Of a stretch of DNA of 64,000 nucleotides, positions 35,468-44,729 are shown one piece after another. Origin of the DNA: Flammeovirgaceae bacterium UBA6059. GTDB lineage: Bacteria; Bacteroidota; Bacteroidia; Cytophagales; Cyclobacteriaceae. The stretch covers positions 248,001 to 312,000 of the forward strand of contig DIYH01000014.1 of assembly GCA_002435755.1 (NCBI GenBank). Direction: 5' to 3'. The translations under genes and the position numbers were made by a program. The notes below the pieces were generated by a model. It saw only the letters and a list, made by a program, of their open reading frames with translations. It searched no databases and was not told the origin of the DNA. Position 1 is the first letter of the stretch. Each line of letters starts with the position of its first letter.

Positions 35468-35505
35468 AATTGTTCGACAATCCCGATTGGGATTGCTAAA
35501 CAATT
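35468..35505 (-). terminator. two-tier hairpin between the araC-type gene and yceI
   Basis: AATTGTT (35468-35474) pairs with AACAATT (35499-35505), and CAATCCC (35478-35484) with GGGATTG (35489-35495), giving two perfect 7-bp stems around 3-nt internal bulges and a 4-nt loop. On the minus strand a CATTTTTTG run follows within about 20 nt. It begins at the stop codon of the AraC gene, so it is either that gene's terminator or a control element of yceI. Confidence 0.45.
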
Positions 35506-36619
35506 AAGCATTTATCATCTTAAAATAGTTGGAAGGAGTTCTATTTTCGAACTTCTTGAAGGAATTGACAAAAGAGGTCTTATTGTTGAACCCTGACTCA
35601 TAAGCTATCTGCAATAGCGTGTAGTTAGGGTAATGTTCCATCAATCGCTTAGCTTCCTCTATCCTGTATTGATTGACCAGATCAAAAAATGTGATGTTCA
35701 TATCCGAATTGAGCACTTCCGATATATGATGAGATTTAAAGTCAGTCGCCTTGGCAAGGTCATCCAGTCTAAACTGTTTGTTGAGATACAGCCTGTTTTC
35801 CTTTAGTACTGAATGCAGTTGCGCTTTTATTTGATCACGCTGCTGATCCTTGAGCCCGCTTTTAGAATAGCGCGAGGATAGAGAGATATTATCCCATTTG
35901 GTATTGTATAATCGATAGGAAAGCAAGTAAACCAATACTGTGATCGGTAGAACGTACATGTAGTCAAAATGCCTTCGGTATAAGCCAGTATAAAACAGAA
36001 ATACAATAAATGTGGCAACAGTGATCATAATGATAGCAATGCCAACCAGGAAGATATTCAGCCATCGGTATGACTCCTGAAAGGAAGATATCTCTTGGCG
36101 CAGATGGTTATGGTAACTGACCAACAGCAAGCGAGACTCTTGAATATAATAGCCCAAATGAACAAACTGCCCTACAAACACCATCGTATAGAAATATTGA
36201 AATAATGTGACCTGGTCGGGACGATGGTCAAAAGGTGTAAGCATGCCATAGTGCATCTGTCTAAAAGATAATTCTTCACCCGACAAGAAGACCGGTAAGA
36301 GCATAGCCACTCCAAAAGGCAAGAAATGCCATGCGTCTGATCGATTGAACTTCCTACCTGCTACAGAACGGATATAGTGATAAACCAGTGGACCCAACAC
36401 GAGCCATGCACCATATCGGGTGCCATATACAAAATATACCGGTAGATTAATTGGCCATCGAATAGATAAGAATTCGACTTGAAACCAAATTAGGGTCATC
36501 AATATGCCTAACAACCAATTCCTGCTACCACTAAAACTCGATCCTTGGGTAGCAACAAGTATTACTACAAAAATACTGTGCGCTATGCTTATCAGAATGA
36601 GGACCGACCAAATGTCCAT
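35504..36619 (-). CDS. AraC-family regulator with N-terminal multi-pass membrane domain
   Basis: I prefer the ATG at 36619 (MDIWSVLIL) to the TTG at 36631. About 371 residues: seven hydrophobic segments over 1-240 (SVLILISIAHSIFVVILVA, WLLGILMTLIWFQVEFL, FFLYTGL-like stretches), then a cytoplasmic AraC domain (about 265-371) with two HTH units: LDDLAKATDFKSHHISEVLN and TLLQIAYESGFNNKTSFVNS, ending TPSNYFKM. This is the Bacteroidota type of membrane-bound AraC protein, of which there are two in this window. It precedes yceI on the same strand. Confidence 0.82.
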   Translation of the reverse strand: MDIWSVLILISIAHSIFVVILVATQGSSFSGSRNWLLGILMTLIWFQVEFLSIRWPINLPVYFVYGTRYGAWLVLGPLVYHYIRSVAGRKFNRSDAWHFLPFGVAMLLPVFLSGEELSFRQMHYGMLTPFDHRPDQVTLFQYFYTMVFVGQFVHLGYYIQESRLLLVSYHNHLRQEISSFQESYRWLNIFLVGIAIIMITVATFIVFLFYTGLYRRHFDYMYVLPITVLVYLLSYRLYNTKWDNISLSSRYSKSGLKDQQRDQIKAQLHSVLKENRLYLNKQFRLDDLAKATDFKSHHISEVLNSDMNITFFDLVNQYRIEEAKRLMEHYPNYTLLQIAYESGFNNKTSFVNSFKKFENRTPSNYFKMINA

Positions 36620-36812
36620 TATGGTTAACAAGACCTAAGTGTAGAAGTCAGAGTTATGTTACAGACATGTAAAGCTGTAGACTAATCCAAAGCCATGCTC
36701 TCTTAGAATTGAAAATTGAGGTAACCGGATAGATATATGAAGGAATGTCTCATGGTCAACCAATATCATCATGAACTCATTTCGGCCATGTCTTACATAG
36801 ACGGACAATTTT

Positions 36813-39602
36813 TCATTTCTCAATCACCTTCACCAAATACTTGGACTCAATCTCTTCTCTATGAGCAGTAAGGTCGGTTATGAAAGCCTGCCAATCGTTT
36901 TTTGGTGTGAGTGTCATAATATTTCCAAATTCTAGAGTCATTTCAAATCCATCAGAGATATTCTGCCATCGATATTCAGAACCTACTAGAGTTCTTTTGA
37001 TAACCAGAATAGGAACTTCAGTGGTATACAGGTATTGTTTAAAGAACCACGTGTAGTTTTCTTCAAGCTTATCATTGAAGAAGGCCATTAGCGTAGGAGT
37101 ATCAATGAAGTTATGACGGAAGTCCAACTGAATGTCCTTCAGTACTGAAAACCAAAGATCATCATCGTTAACCAAATGCCTCAACGTATTGAGCATGAGA
37201 GCACCTTTAAAATACTTGTCTTCAATGCGATAATGGAAGTGGTTCATCCCAAAAACACCGACTAGTGGGAAGTCATTATAGACTTCTCCTTTTCGCGCAT
37301 TGAGGTACTCCTGCCCTATCTGATAACCCAAAGTCTCCTCGATGTAGATCGACTCAGCATATGTAGCAAAGGCTTCATGAATCCATATGTCAGCATTGTC
37401 GGTGATGCTTACAGAATTACCCCACCACTCGTGAGCAGCCTCATGGAGTATCAACTGATCATCCCAATGCCGACCCACGGCTACACAACTTTGATGCTCC
37501 ATCGGATTTGGTGATTGCACCAACTTAAACCCATCCTCAACAAATGGATATGGCCCGAAATACCTTTGATAGACCTTTAACATTCTCTCTACCAATTCCA
37601 ATTTCTCTTCTAACAACTCCTCATCTTGTGGCAAATAATAATAGCTGACATCCAGGTTGTCTAATGTATCCGTCCTACTCGCGTACTTGCCAATGTGCGC
37701 TGATATATTGTAATTATTGATCGGATTGGTCACTTTCCATTGATAAGTGGTTTTATCTCCTGTTGTAGCTTGATTGATCAGCCGTCCGTTGGCTACCGCA
37801 ATAAGTTCGCTTGGAACGGTTATGCTGATAGAGGTACTATCCGACTCATCTGATAGATGGTTCTTAACCGGCCACCAAGCCTTAGCACCATAGCCCTGGC
37901 AAAGAGATTGTGAAAACTCATTTCCCTCATCATCCATATCCCACATGAAGCCACTCGCCCAAATATCAAAGTCAGGTGCCAAAGGATGCCCTTCATAAAA
38001 TACCTCAATCGCGTAAATACTGTCTTTTTGAAGCGTGTCGTCAAAGTTCAAATAAACCGCATCAAGATCTCTTTTGAATGTGACTTGTCTAGATTCTAGA
38101 GTCACAGCATTCAATTTCATCCCCTCGAAAAGATCTATTCGGATACGATCTACATCCTCCTTCATTCTGAATGTAATCCTTGATGAACCTGAAAGCCATT
38201 CTTTCTCGGGATCAACATCAAGATCCAGGTCATAGCGACCCACATCATAGCAGCTTAAGTCTGGCGTAAGCGTTCCAAACAAAGTGTCGGCCCTGGTAAA
38301 TTCATAAGTAAAATGATCCCCTATCTTTAGTTCCTGCTTTGGAGTTTGCACAACTGAGTTGTTTTCAACCGGTCGATCCTGATTGACAACAGCGATGCTT
38401 TCATCAGTCAGCTTGTCAGACGCCTCAACATCTCTGATATCATTAAAATATTGCCAGAATGCTGAGTCGTAAGGCTGGTTTCGATTGATCATCGCACGCC
38501 TCTTTTTCAGCTTTTCTCCGGAGATTGGTGGAATGCCTAATTCTACATTGTTGATGAGCAGCTCTTTGGATAGATAAGCCTGGCTTGAAACTACCTTTTC
38601 AGCTAGGTTAAAACACCTGAAGTCCATTCTTCTGAAGAAATAATGAGGAAAAAGCTTCCCATTGATTTTGCGATACTCATAACCCTGATGATCAATTATT
38701 GCACCACATTTCTCGCCATCAGCATTGACCTTTTGCCATTCATAATTGTCGTGATCGTCTTCAGCCGCCTTTATGATCAACTCATTTTTGTAAACAGAGT
38801 AGTCCTCTACATCTACCAGCATCCGCGCTTCCCGCCTACTCGTTTTGTTATGCAGTACGTAGACCAGCCGATCATTATAGTAAGTGATCTTCTCTATTTC
38901 AAGTGGTATTCGCCATAGACTTGATTTATACTTTTTACCTATCGGAATAAGGTTAATGCCCCCGTTTAATATCAACAGCAAGTGATTGTGACCTTCCTTC
39001 GTTTCGATGAATTGGTCTTTGTTTTCATTACGATAGTACAGCTTTCGAAACTGTGGGATCAACACATTTTTAAAATCCTTGGTGACTCGATCATCGTAAA
39101 TCTCTACCGCACATTCTAATACACCTGTTCTTTCTCCTTCACTTGAGTGTACTTCCCTAAAAAACCCATCCAGCCTGAAGTCCTCCGTCATATACCCTTC
39201 ATTCTTTGAAATCTTTTCAATGACTCGCTCAAATATCTCCTGAGCAGTTAATCTTTGGGTTTCAACCGATACTTCATCCAGATCGATGATTGCCTCTTTC
39301 ATAGATACATTTAATTGTTCCGGTAGGTTATCAACTACACCCTGGAAGTTTTTATAACCGATGTGCGAGACGATCAAGGTATCATCTGATATGACCGCTG
39401 GAATGTTGAGTCTGAACTCACCCCTCTCATTCGTAATAGTGCCAATAGAGGTGCCATCGACATAAACGGAACTGAATGGAAGCGGCTCGTCGGTATTGCT
39501 ATCGAATACCTTACCAGAAATAGTCTTAAAATCCTGTGCGATTAGGGTACTTGACCAATGCACAAGCCAGACTAACGTAATAACTCTCTTCGTACACACC
39601 AT
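36813..39602 (-). CDS. M1 family metallopeptidase with carboxypeptidase-regulatory-like N-terminus
   Basis: 929 residues, twice the size of a bare M1 catalytic core. A signal peptide (1-22, ending LIAQ) is followed by a CarboxypepD_reg-like beta domain (26-100; ISGKVFDSNTDEPLPFSSVY), then a 100-400 segment of the kind that follows such domains in outer-membrane proteins (LTAQEIFERVIEKISKN). The M1 part occupies about 440-929: the exopeptidase-like motif is NPMEHQS (699-705, in place of GAMEN), and zinc ligands are H720, H724 (HEAAHEWWGN) and E743 (IHEAFATYAE). Usual M1 enzymes cleave N-terminal residues. With the altered GAMEN motif, aminopeptidase action is likely but not certain. It lies 36 bp downstream of the start of the neighbouring AraC gene's region, on the same strand. 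Confidence 0.85.
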   Translation of the reverse strand: MVCTKRVITLVWLVHWSSTLIAQDFKTISGKVFDSNTDEPLPFSSVYVDGTSIGTITNERGEFRLNIPAVISDDTLIVSHIGYKNFQGVVDNLPEQLNVSMKEAIIDLDEVSVETQRLTAQEIFERVIEKISKNEGYMTEDFRLDGFFREVHSSEGERTGVLECAVEIYDDRVTKDFKNVLIPQFRKLYYRNENKDQFIETKEGHNHLLLILNGGINLIPIGKKYKSSLWRIPLEIEKITYYNDRLVYVLHNKTSRREARMLVDVEDYSVYKNELIIKAAEDDHDNYEWQKVNADGEKCGAIIDHQGYEYRKINGKLFPHYFFRRMDFRCFNLAEKVVSSQAYLSKELLINNVELGIPPISGEKLKKRRAMINRNQPYDSAFWQYFNDIRDVEASDKLTDESIAVVNQDRPVENNSVVQTPKQELKIGDHFTYEFTRADTLFGTLTPDLSCYDVGRYDLDLDVDPEKEWLSGSSRITFRMKEDVDRIRIDLFEGMKLNAVTLESRQVTFKRDLDAVYLNFDDTLQKDSIYAIEVFYEGHPLAPDFDIWASGFMWDMDDEGNEFSQSLCQGYGAKAWWPVKNHLSDESDSTSISITVPSELIAVANGRLINQATTGDKTTYQWKVTNPINNYNISAHIGKYASRTDTLDNLDVSYYYLPQDEELLEEKLELVERMLKVYQRYFGPYPFVEDGFKLVQSPNPMEHQSCVAVGRHWDDQLILHEAAHEWWGNSVSITDNADIWIHEAFATYAESIYIEETLGYQIGQEYLNARKGEVYNDFPLVGVFGMNHFHYRIEDKYFKGALMLNTLRHLVNDDDLWFSVLKDIQLDFRHNFIDTPTLMAFFNDKLEENYTWFFKQYLYTTEVPILVIKRTLVGSEYRWQNISDGFEMTLEFGNIMTLTPKNDWQAFITDLTAHREEIESKYLVKVIEK

Positions 39603-39638
39603 TGGCCAAAAAAGGTCAAATGATGTGCTAATCCCTAC

Positions 39639-40742
39639 TCAAATCGTGATTTGAGGACTCTTTTCAAGTCGATTCTTGAACACCTGCGGGCTTACGCCTT
39701 CTTTATGCTTAAAAGCCCTTTGAAAAGTGGCCAACGATTTAAAACCCGAGTCGTGTGCAATTGCTGCAATGGTGAAATGGCCATTGGAGTCATCAGATAT
39801 CTTCCGCTTGACTTCATTGACCCGATAGCCATTGATGAAGTCATTGAAACTCTTTTTGTGATGCTGATTAACAAACTGAGAGAGCGCACGCTGAGGAATG
39901 CCGATTTTTTGAGCAGCGGATTTGACCGTAAGTTCTTGGTCAAGGTAAAGACCTTCATCTATAGCAGTTTCCACCTTATCAGCAATACCTTCTAGTTCCA
40001 ACTCAACTCGCTTCGCTGGAGATCGATAATCACTCAAATGGAAAAACCATTGAAACCCAAGCCAATACACCAGAATGGTAATGGGAATGCAAATGGGGTA
40101 ATAGCTATATGGGTCCAATACGTAGTTGTAGGGTGAGATGTAAAGGACCAAAAATGGAAACCATGCAATCAGAAACAGCTTAAAAGCGGTAATCAATTGA
40201 AAGTAATTATCAGCATTTTTGACCTGATGCCGATTTAGATAATTGCCTGCGATCAAAACATAGATTAAAGTATGAATCCAGTATACCGCATCCCCTTGCG
40301 TATAGTAGGTGTCGATAAACTCTAGAAACCTTGGCTTATAATACTGCACCAAATCAAACTTATACCTAAGCCATGCACTGGTCCATGCGATCGTTGGAAC
40401 CAGATGAAAAAGTGCTGCTAGGTAGTGGACTTTTTTGCTCTTATCGAATTTGAACTCACTATCCGTTTGACTCTGAATCAAGAAAAGCAGACTTGGTCCA
40501 ATTAGCATTACCGGCCAAAATGGAACGTACCGCATAAGCCAAATATAGACGGCTCCAACGTGCTCGGGCTCTTTTTCACTGATCAAAGTCCCCAGCAAGG
40601 TGAAGGCAAAAGTGAAGAATATCACTCCCAGAAACCTTGATGAGATGTGCTGCCTTTTCCTTATTAACAAGACAAGGGACATGACGAACCCCTGGGCGAT
40701 CCCAATGACCATAAGCAGATCCCAGAAATTCAAATGAGGCAT
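39639..40742 (-). CDS. AraC-family regulator with N-terminal multi-pass membrane domain
   Basis: 367 residues. Seven hydrophobic segments cover 1-235 (LLMVIGIAQGFVMSLVLLI, FLGVIFFTFAFTLLGTLI, LIYVLIAGNYL, ITILVYWLGFQWFF), followed by an AraC domain (about 260-360) with AAQKIGIPQRALSQFVNQHH and TIAAIAHDSGFKSLATFQRAFKHKEGVSPQVF. It resembles the 35504 gene in design. It is 36 bp upstream of the M1 gene on the same strand and so may be in one transcript with it. A perfect 14-bp palindrome lies about 80 bp before its start. Confidence 0.82.
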   Translation of the reverse strand: MPHLNFWDLLMVIGIAQGFVMSLVLLIRKRQHISSRFLGVIFFTFAFTLLGTLISEKEPEHVGAVYIWLMRYVPFWPVMLIGPSLLFLIQSQTDSEFKFDKSKKVHYLAALFHLVPTIAWTSAWLRYKFDLVQYYKPRFLEFIDTYYTQGDAVYWIHTLIYVLIAGNYLNRHQVKNADNYFQLITAFKLFLIAWFPFLVLYISPYNYVLDPYSYYPICIPITILVYWLGFQWFFHLSDYRSPAKRVELELEGIADKVETAIDEGLYLDQELTVKSAAQKIGIPQRALSQFVNQHHKKSFNDFINGYRVNEVKRKISDDSNGHFTIAAIAHDSGFKSLATFQRAFKHKEGVSPQVFKNRLEKSPQITI

Positions 40743-40822
40743 AGGCGGTTTGGTTGAGCTGATTGTTTAACGTTAGTCGGCTTTAAAGAGTATCTCAAAT
40801 GCCAACTAACAATTTAACTAAA

Positions 40823-40836
40823 TCGACTATAGTCGA
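40823..40836. promoter_or_regulatory. perfect 14-bp palindrome, candidate operator
   Basis: TCGACTATAGTCGA reads the same on both strands. Half-sites TAGTCG (about 40774-40779) and AGTCGA (40889-40894) flank it in the 162-bp region before the membrane AraC gene. This clustering suggests a regulator-binding region. Confidence 0.4.
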
Positions 40837-40904
40837 ATTTCAGGCATGTATGTCTTTTGAACATTGCCAAATGATCGTTAAAGGTTTAAGTCGATTATTG
40901 GTTA

Positions 40905-42350
40905 CTATTCTTGCACACAACGCACGGACAACCCGATAGACTTCCCTGTAGGTTGCATAATGGTGGCGGACTTACCAATCAGAAGTGCCAAACCATACTT
41001 ATTCGTCGCAGCTTTTGTCAGCGCCTGATAAATAGATCTTGACCACACTCTACCGGCTTTTCCATAGTGCTTATATTCACCGCTGAATCCTCCTGCCGGA
41101 GGAAAATCCAAACCGGAAAGATGAGTGGCCTCCTTGCCCCAGTTATCATCAATCAGATGCTTGGAAGCTACCCTTTCAGGGTTTTTCTTACCAGTAACTG
41201 ATCGCCAGACGTTAAAGAAATCTTCAGCTGAAGGAACACGATAGCCCTGAGGACACAAACCTCTCGGGTCAACAACGGCCCAATAGTTATACAATTTGCC
41301 ATAGGTTGGCACTGGTGCTCCCTCGTGCTCTACCTCAAACCAAGCCGGTTGTTCTCTTGCCCTCATTTGTTCCCACTCCGCTTCGGTCTTCACCTGCATG
41401 ATGGCCGTCCCATCTCGGAAATGGTCAACATTGAGGTTCTCCATGGTCCAAACCTTACCTGCGACATAGACGGTGCTAAACTCATCCGGGCCATAGCCAA
41501 AGTCGATAGCTCTCGTCGGTATCTCGGCAAGCTCACTTTTAGCTTCAGGCAGCTCAGTTTCGACAAAGGTGGCAGGTGACACAATTGGCGCCACTTCAAT
41601 GGTCTCGCCTTCTCCAAGAAAATAGAAGTCCCCGAGCAAGCTACTATTTTCCCATGGCACCTGTTCCTCATTGGAGAGTCTTACAACATTCCTTCTTGTA
41701 ATCTTGAAAACATCCTCAATGCTGAGGTCTGGTGTGAGCATCGCTTTGACCAGCTCCTGGGTATAAAGCCCATTACTTCCCGTACCATCGGAAGCCACGG
41801 AGTTCGGTGCAGTGGAAAATGCTACAATAGAGCCGGTCGGCGCAGCTGTAGGTTGTGTTAGCCCACGGTTCATACTTCTGAAGCTCCTCGTATAAGGATT
41901 GTTTCGACAGGCATCCAAGATGACAATGTTTAATGGGTTGTCGTGATACTCCAACATGCGCAGCACACGATCGGCTCTCAGACAGGTTGACTCCACTTCA
42001 TATTCTGCCTTGATATCGGCATTCACGGGTACGAGATAGTTGGCGCCATCGACCTGAAGTCCATGCCCGGAATAATAGAACAAAGCTGTGCCTTCACTGT
42101 CGACCACCCTGGCCTCAAAATCACGTACCGCCTGCACCATGGTAGGCTTGTCAGCATCCAGCACCTTGATCACTTCAAACCCGAGCCCACTAAGGGTATT
42201 GGACATGAGGTTCGCATCGTTGATTGGATTGCGAAGGGGACCCACTTCATAATTGGTATTACCAATGACCAGCGCAACCTTTGATTCCTTCTCTTGCGCG
42301 AGAATAGGGAGCGAAATCATGAATGCGAAAAGTGCTAATACTTGCCTCAC
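40905..42350 (-). CDS. caspase-like (peptidase C14) protein fused to a FISUMP domain, secreted
   Basis: 481 residues from a GTG start that gives a full signal peptide (1-19, ending PILAQ). Residues 23-240 are a caspase/metacaspase-like domain: KVALVIGNTNY at the N-terminus, the catalytic His in YYSGHGLQV (H96) and the catalytic Cys in VILDACRNNP (C148). Residues about 295-481 match the FISUMP (Fibrobacter succinogenes major paralogous) domain: VYVAGKVWTMENLNV, YGKLYNYWAVVDPRGLCPQGYRVPSAEDF and the final GLSVRCVQE. Both active-site residues are present, so it should be a live Arg/Lys- or Asp-directed endopeptidase outside the cytoplasm. Its partners and target are unknown. Confidence 0.85.
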   Translation of the reverse strand: MRQVLALFAFMISLPILAQEKESKVALVIGNTNYEVGPLRNPINDANLMSNTLSGLGFEVIKVLDADKPTMVQAVRDFEARVVDSEGTALFYYSGHGLQVDGANYLVPVNADIKAEYEVESTCLRADRVLRMLEYHDNPLNIVILDACRNNPYTRSFRSMNRGLTQPTAAPTGSIVAFSTAPNSVASDGTGSNGLYTQELVKAMLTPDLSIEDVFKITRRNVVRLSNEEQVPWENSSLLGDFYFLGEGETIEVAPIVSPATFVETELPEAKSELAEIPTRAIDFGYGPDEFSTVYVAGKVWTMENLNVDHFRDGTAIMQVKTEAEWEQMRAREQPAWFEVEHEGAPVPTYGKLYNYWAVVDPRGLCPQGYRVPSAEDFFNVWRSVTGKKNPERVASKHLIDDNWGKEATHLSGLDFPPAGGFSGEYKHYGKAGRVWSRSIYQALTKAATNKYGLALLIGKSATIMQPTGKSIGLSVRCVQE

Positions 42351-42430
42351 ATAACCAAGTTAGGGCATTGATTGGGCTAGACAAAATCGGTTGCTCGAAA
42401 GCCATCAAGTTATGCCTAGCGGAATGGTTT

Positions 42431-42895
42431 TTAAGCCTTTGAGGATTTCCTGTTGGTCGTTATTGCTAACGCAATGAGTAGCAAAGGCACAAGTATATCG
42501 TAGTACAATACTTCACCGGCATTACCAGACGAAAGGTTGTCGTTGAAACTTAAATCAACCAGATGCGTGTAAGCCGCCCCTAGCAGGAATATGGAATAGC
42601 CAATTACAGTTGCTAATCTAAAATCGCTTCCATACCTAAGGCATAGCAATCCCACCACACCGAAAGAAAGGTTCGTAAATCCCACTTCCTGCTGAAATGG
42701 GTTTCCGCTCGGCCAACCAATAGACTCGGCAACAAGATCAGGCACGAAGAAATGGCCGGTAAACCCATAGATACCAGATAGTCCCACGCACAGTACGAGT
42801 AAGTATTTATAGAGATTATATACCAGTCTACCCTTTCTGAGAACCGTCATAATGACGGCAACTACAATGGCAAGGATTAGAAAACTGATGAACAT
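42431..42895 (-). CDS. small membrane protein (DUF6790-like)
   Basis: The ATG at 42895 (MFISFLILAIV) is chosen; a TTG at 42907 would overlap the upstream gene. About 154 residues with four to five hydrophobic segments (FLILAIVVAVIMTVL, YLLVLCVGLSGIYGFTGHFF, TVIGYSIFLLGAAYTHLVDL, ILVPLLLIALAIT). EVGFTNLSFGVVGLL recalls DUF6790 membrane proteins of unknown role. The start lies 1 nt after the stop (TAG) of the AraC gene, so translation is coupled to it. Confidence 0.6.
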   Translation of the reverse strand: MFISFLILAIVVAVIMTVLRKGRLVYNLYKYLLVLCVGLSGIYGFTGHFFVPDLVAESIGWPSGNPFQQEVGFTNLSFGVVGLLCLRYGSDFRLATVIGYSIFLLGAAYTHLVDLSFNDNLSSGNAGEVLYYDILVPLLLIALAITTNRKSSKA

Positions 42896-42896
42896 A

Positions 42897-43667
42897 CTAA
42901 GCAGCAATTAATCTTGATATCTCACTCGGCCTGATGGCTAGTAAACGCGTCATATCATTGGTCAGATGCGGCTGGTCATAGTAACCACATAGTAGGGCAA
43001 TTTCAGTCCACGTTGAATTATGCTGATAGGCCGCCATTTCCAATGCCGATCTTAGCCGAATGATAGTCTGATACTGCTTTGGAGATATTCCAATCAGTTG
43101 ATCAAATTGGCGCTGTAGTCTTCTGGTGTGTAGGCCAGACTTGATGGACAAATCCTTAACTGTAAACTGACTTTGAGGGCTACTAAGAATATCCAAAGCG
43201 TATTCAAGTTCTCTACCCAGTTTCAAGGTTAGATCTGCTTTGTGAAAGAGTTCATCAAACTGATGTGGTGTAAAGTCTTTTGCGAATGCAGTTTCAATAG
43301 CTGGGGCCAAAATGGGATCAAGCTCTCTTAGGTAATGCACTTTGTTCCTGAGCTCCCTTCCTGCCACTCCAAAAAGAGTGAACAGCGCACCTGCCTTTAA
43401 CTCCGCAATACACCACTGCTCATTAGGATTAAACGGAATCTCAATACTCCATAATTGAGGACCAGCAAGTGAAGATTGGACATTTCCAGTGAGCTCATCT
43501 CTCTTGACGATGAGTACAGGCTGTGCTCTTGGAACAACCTTATAGAATTGGCTTCCGACTTGCTTGTCCGTTGCACTGTTGACAACAAAACACCTCTCGA
43601 TAAACTGCCCTGATGTACCCTCAGGAACTATGATTTCATGGCGAATATGCTGATTGAGGATTTGCAT
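42897..43667 (-). CDS. AraC-family transcriptional regulator
   Basis: 256 residues, soluble. Residues 1-150 are an AraC-type effector-binding region (IPFNPNEQWCIAELKAGALF), and 155-256 the HTH_18 domain with VKDLSIKSGLHTRRLQRQFDQ and TEIALLCGYYDQPHLTNDMTR, ending RPSEISRLI. It is divergent from another AraC-family gene at 43878 (210 bp between starts) and coupled by 1 nt to the downstream membrane protein, which is its likeliest target. Confidence 0.85.
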   Translation of the reverse strand: MQILNQHIRHEIIVPEGTSGQFIERCFVVNSATDKQVGSQFYKVVPRAQPVLIVKRDELTGNVQSSLAGPQLWSIEIPFNPNEQWCIAELKAGALFTLFGVAGRELRNKVHYLRELDPILAPAIETAFAKDFTPHQFDELFHKADLTLKLGRELEYALDILSSPQSQFTVKDLSIKSGLHTRRLQRQFDQLIGISPKQYQTIIRLRSALEMAAYQHNSTWTEIALLCGYYDQPHLTNDMTRLLAIRPSEISRLIAA

Positions 43668-43877
43668 AGTTCAAACTTTCATCGATACGTCATTCTACCT
43701 TTTGAGAGATTGATCGATAGACCAAAAGTTGCAATTAGTTGCTTCAATAACTTGTAGAAACGCGACAGTCAGGCATTTTCTCTTGTTTTTACACTATTGA
43801 TGATATTATCGGTCAGCAGTTTGATACCACCCACAAGCTTTGATGAAGTATGTCGGAATCCATAGCTTTATAGAGCA

Positions 43878-44726
43878 ATGAGTGGCTCAGCAAGACATCC
43901 TAAGTATCAGTCACCACCAAGTAGTGCTGGTCTGGACAATTTCCATCCTGGCAATGAAGTTTACTTCTCTTCAGAACCGAATTATGAATTTGGGCCTTAT
44001 AGGACAGGTCTTTCGATAAAGTACTGTCAGTCAGGTATTGAAAAGTATACTATTGATGGTCGGGAGACCGTCCTGCATGAAGGCGAGTATATGGTCATCG
44101 CTCACGACTGTGAAGTATACTATCAATCAACAAAGGCACATCAAGGTGTGTCCATCTTTCTAGAGAATAAAGCAGGCCAAAGCCCTTATTTAGTGACAAA
44201 TACGAGTTTCAGCGCTATCGATGAATTTGGAACTTGGCTCTCTGATATTCTTAGCCAGAGCACCCCGTTTGGTAGGCTAGGTTTCTTTCAGAGCTGTTCG
44301 ACAATACTGGATAGTTCTCACATGAATCTCAACAAACGAATTGATAGTATTTTACGAGCCAAGCGTCTTACCAGAGTGGAGTTAGCAAGAAGGATCCTTC
44401 TAGGAGCCAGGTACATGCATGGCAATGCCATGGGCTACTTTGACCTTGAGAAAGTGGCCAATGCAGCAGTGATGTCCAAGCACCATTTTATCAGGTACTT
44501 CAAACAATACTTTGGAGTTACGCCCTGGCACTACTTTCAGAACATCCGAATGGAGCTTGCCATGGAGTCAATTGTTACCGGACAATGTCGCCTTCACTCC
44601 CTATCGGAAAACTTAGGATTCTCTCAGCTTTCTGCCTTCAGCCGAGCGTTCAAAGATCACTTCGGTCGACCGCCCTCCTACTATTTGAAGAAGTCAACTC
44701 GAGAGCGACCTTTCAACTTAGGTTAG
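43878..44726 (+). CDS. AraC-family transcriptional regulator
   Basis: 282 residues. The N-terminal part (35-110) is a cupin-like sensing domain (YTIDGRETVLHEGEYMVIAHDCEVYY). The C-terminal HTH_18 domain (about 180-275) has DLEKVANAAVMSKHHFIRYFK and SLSENLGFSQLSAFSRAFKD, ending PPSYYLKK. No membrane segment. A -7-like TAGCTTTA ends about 12 bp before the ATG with a TTG 20 nt upstream. It stops 3 bp before the convergent LolA-like gene. Confidence 0.85.
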   Translation: MSGSARHPKYQSPPSSAGLDNFHPGNEVYFSSEPNYEFGPYRTGLSIKYCQSGIEKYTIDGRETVLHEGEYMVIAHDCEVYYQSTKAHQGVSIFLENKAGQSPYLVTNTSFSAIDEFGTWLSDILSQSTPFGRLGFFQSCSTILDSSHMNLNKRIDSILRAKRLTRVELARRILLGARYMHGNAMGYFDLEKVANAAVMSKHHFIRYFKQYFGVTPWHYFQNIRMELAMESIVTGQCRLHSLSENLGFSQLSAFSRAFKDHFGRPPSYYLKKSTRERPFNLG

Positions 44727-44729
44727 AAT

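Noticed and set aside
40905..44726. Defence island built around the caspase-like gene
   Set aside because: The caspase protein has a signal peptide, and its neighbours are AraC regulators and a small membrane protein; no nuclease, reverse transcriptase or STAND NTPase is present.
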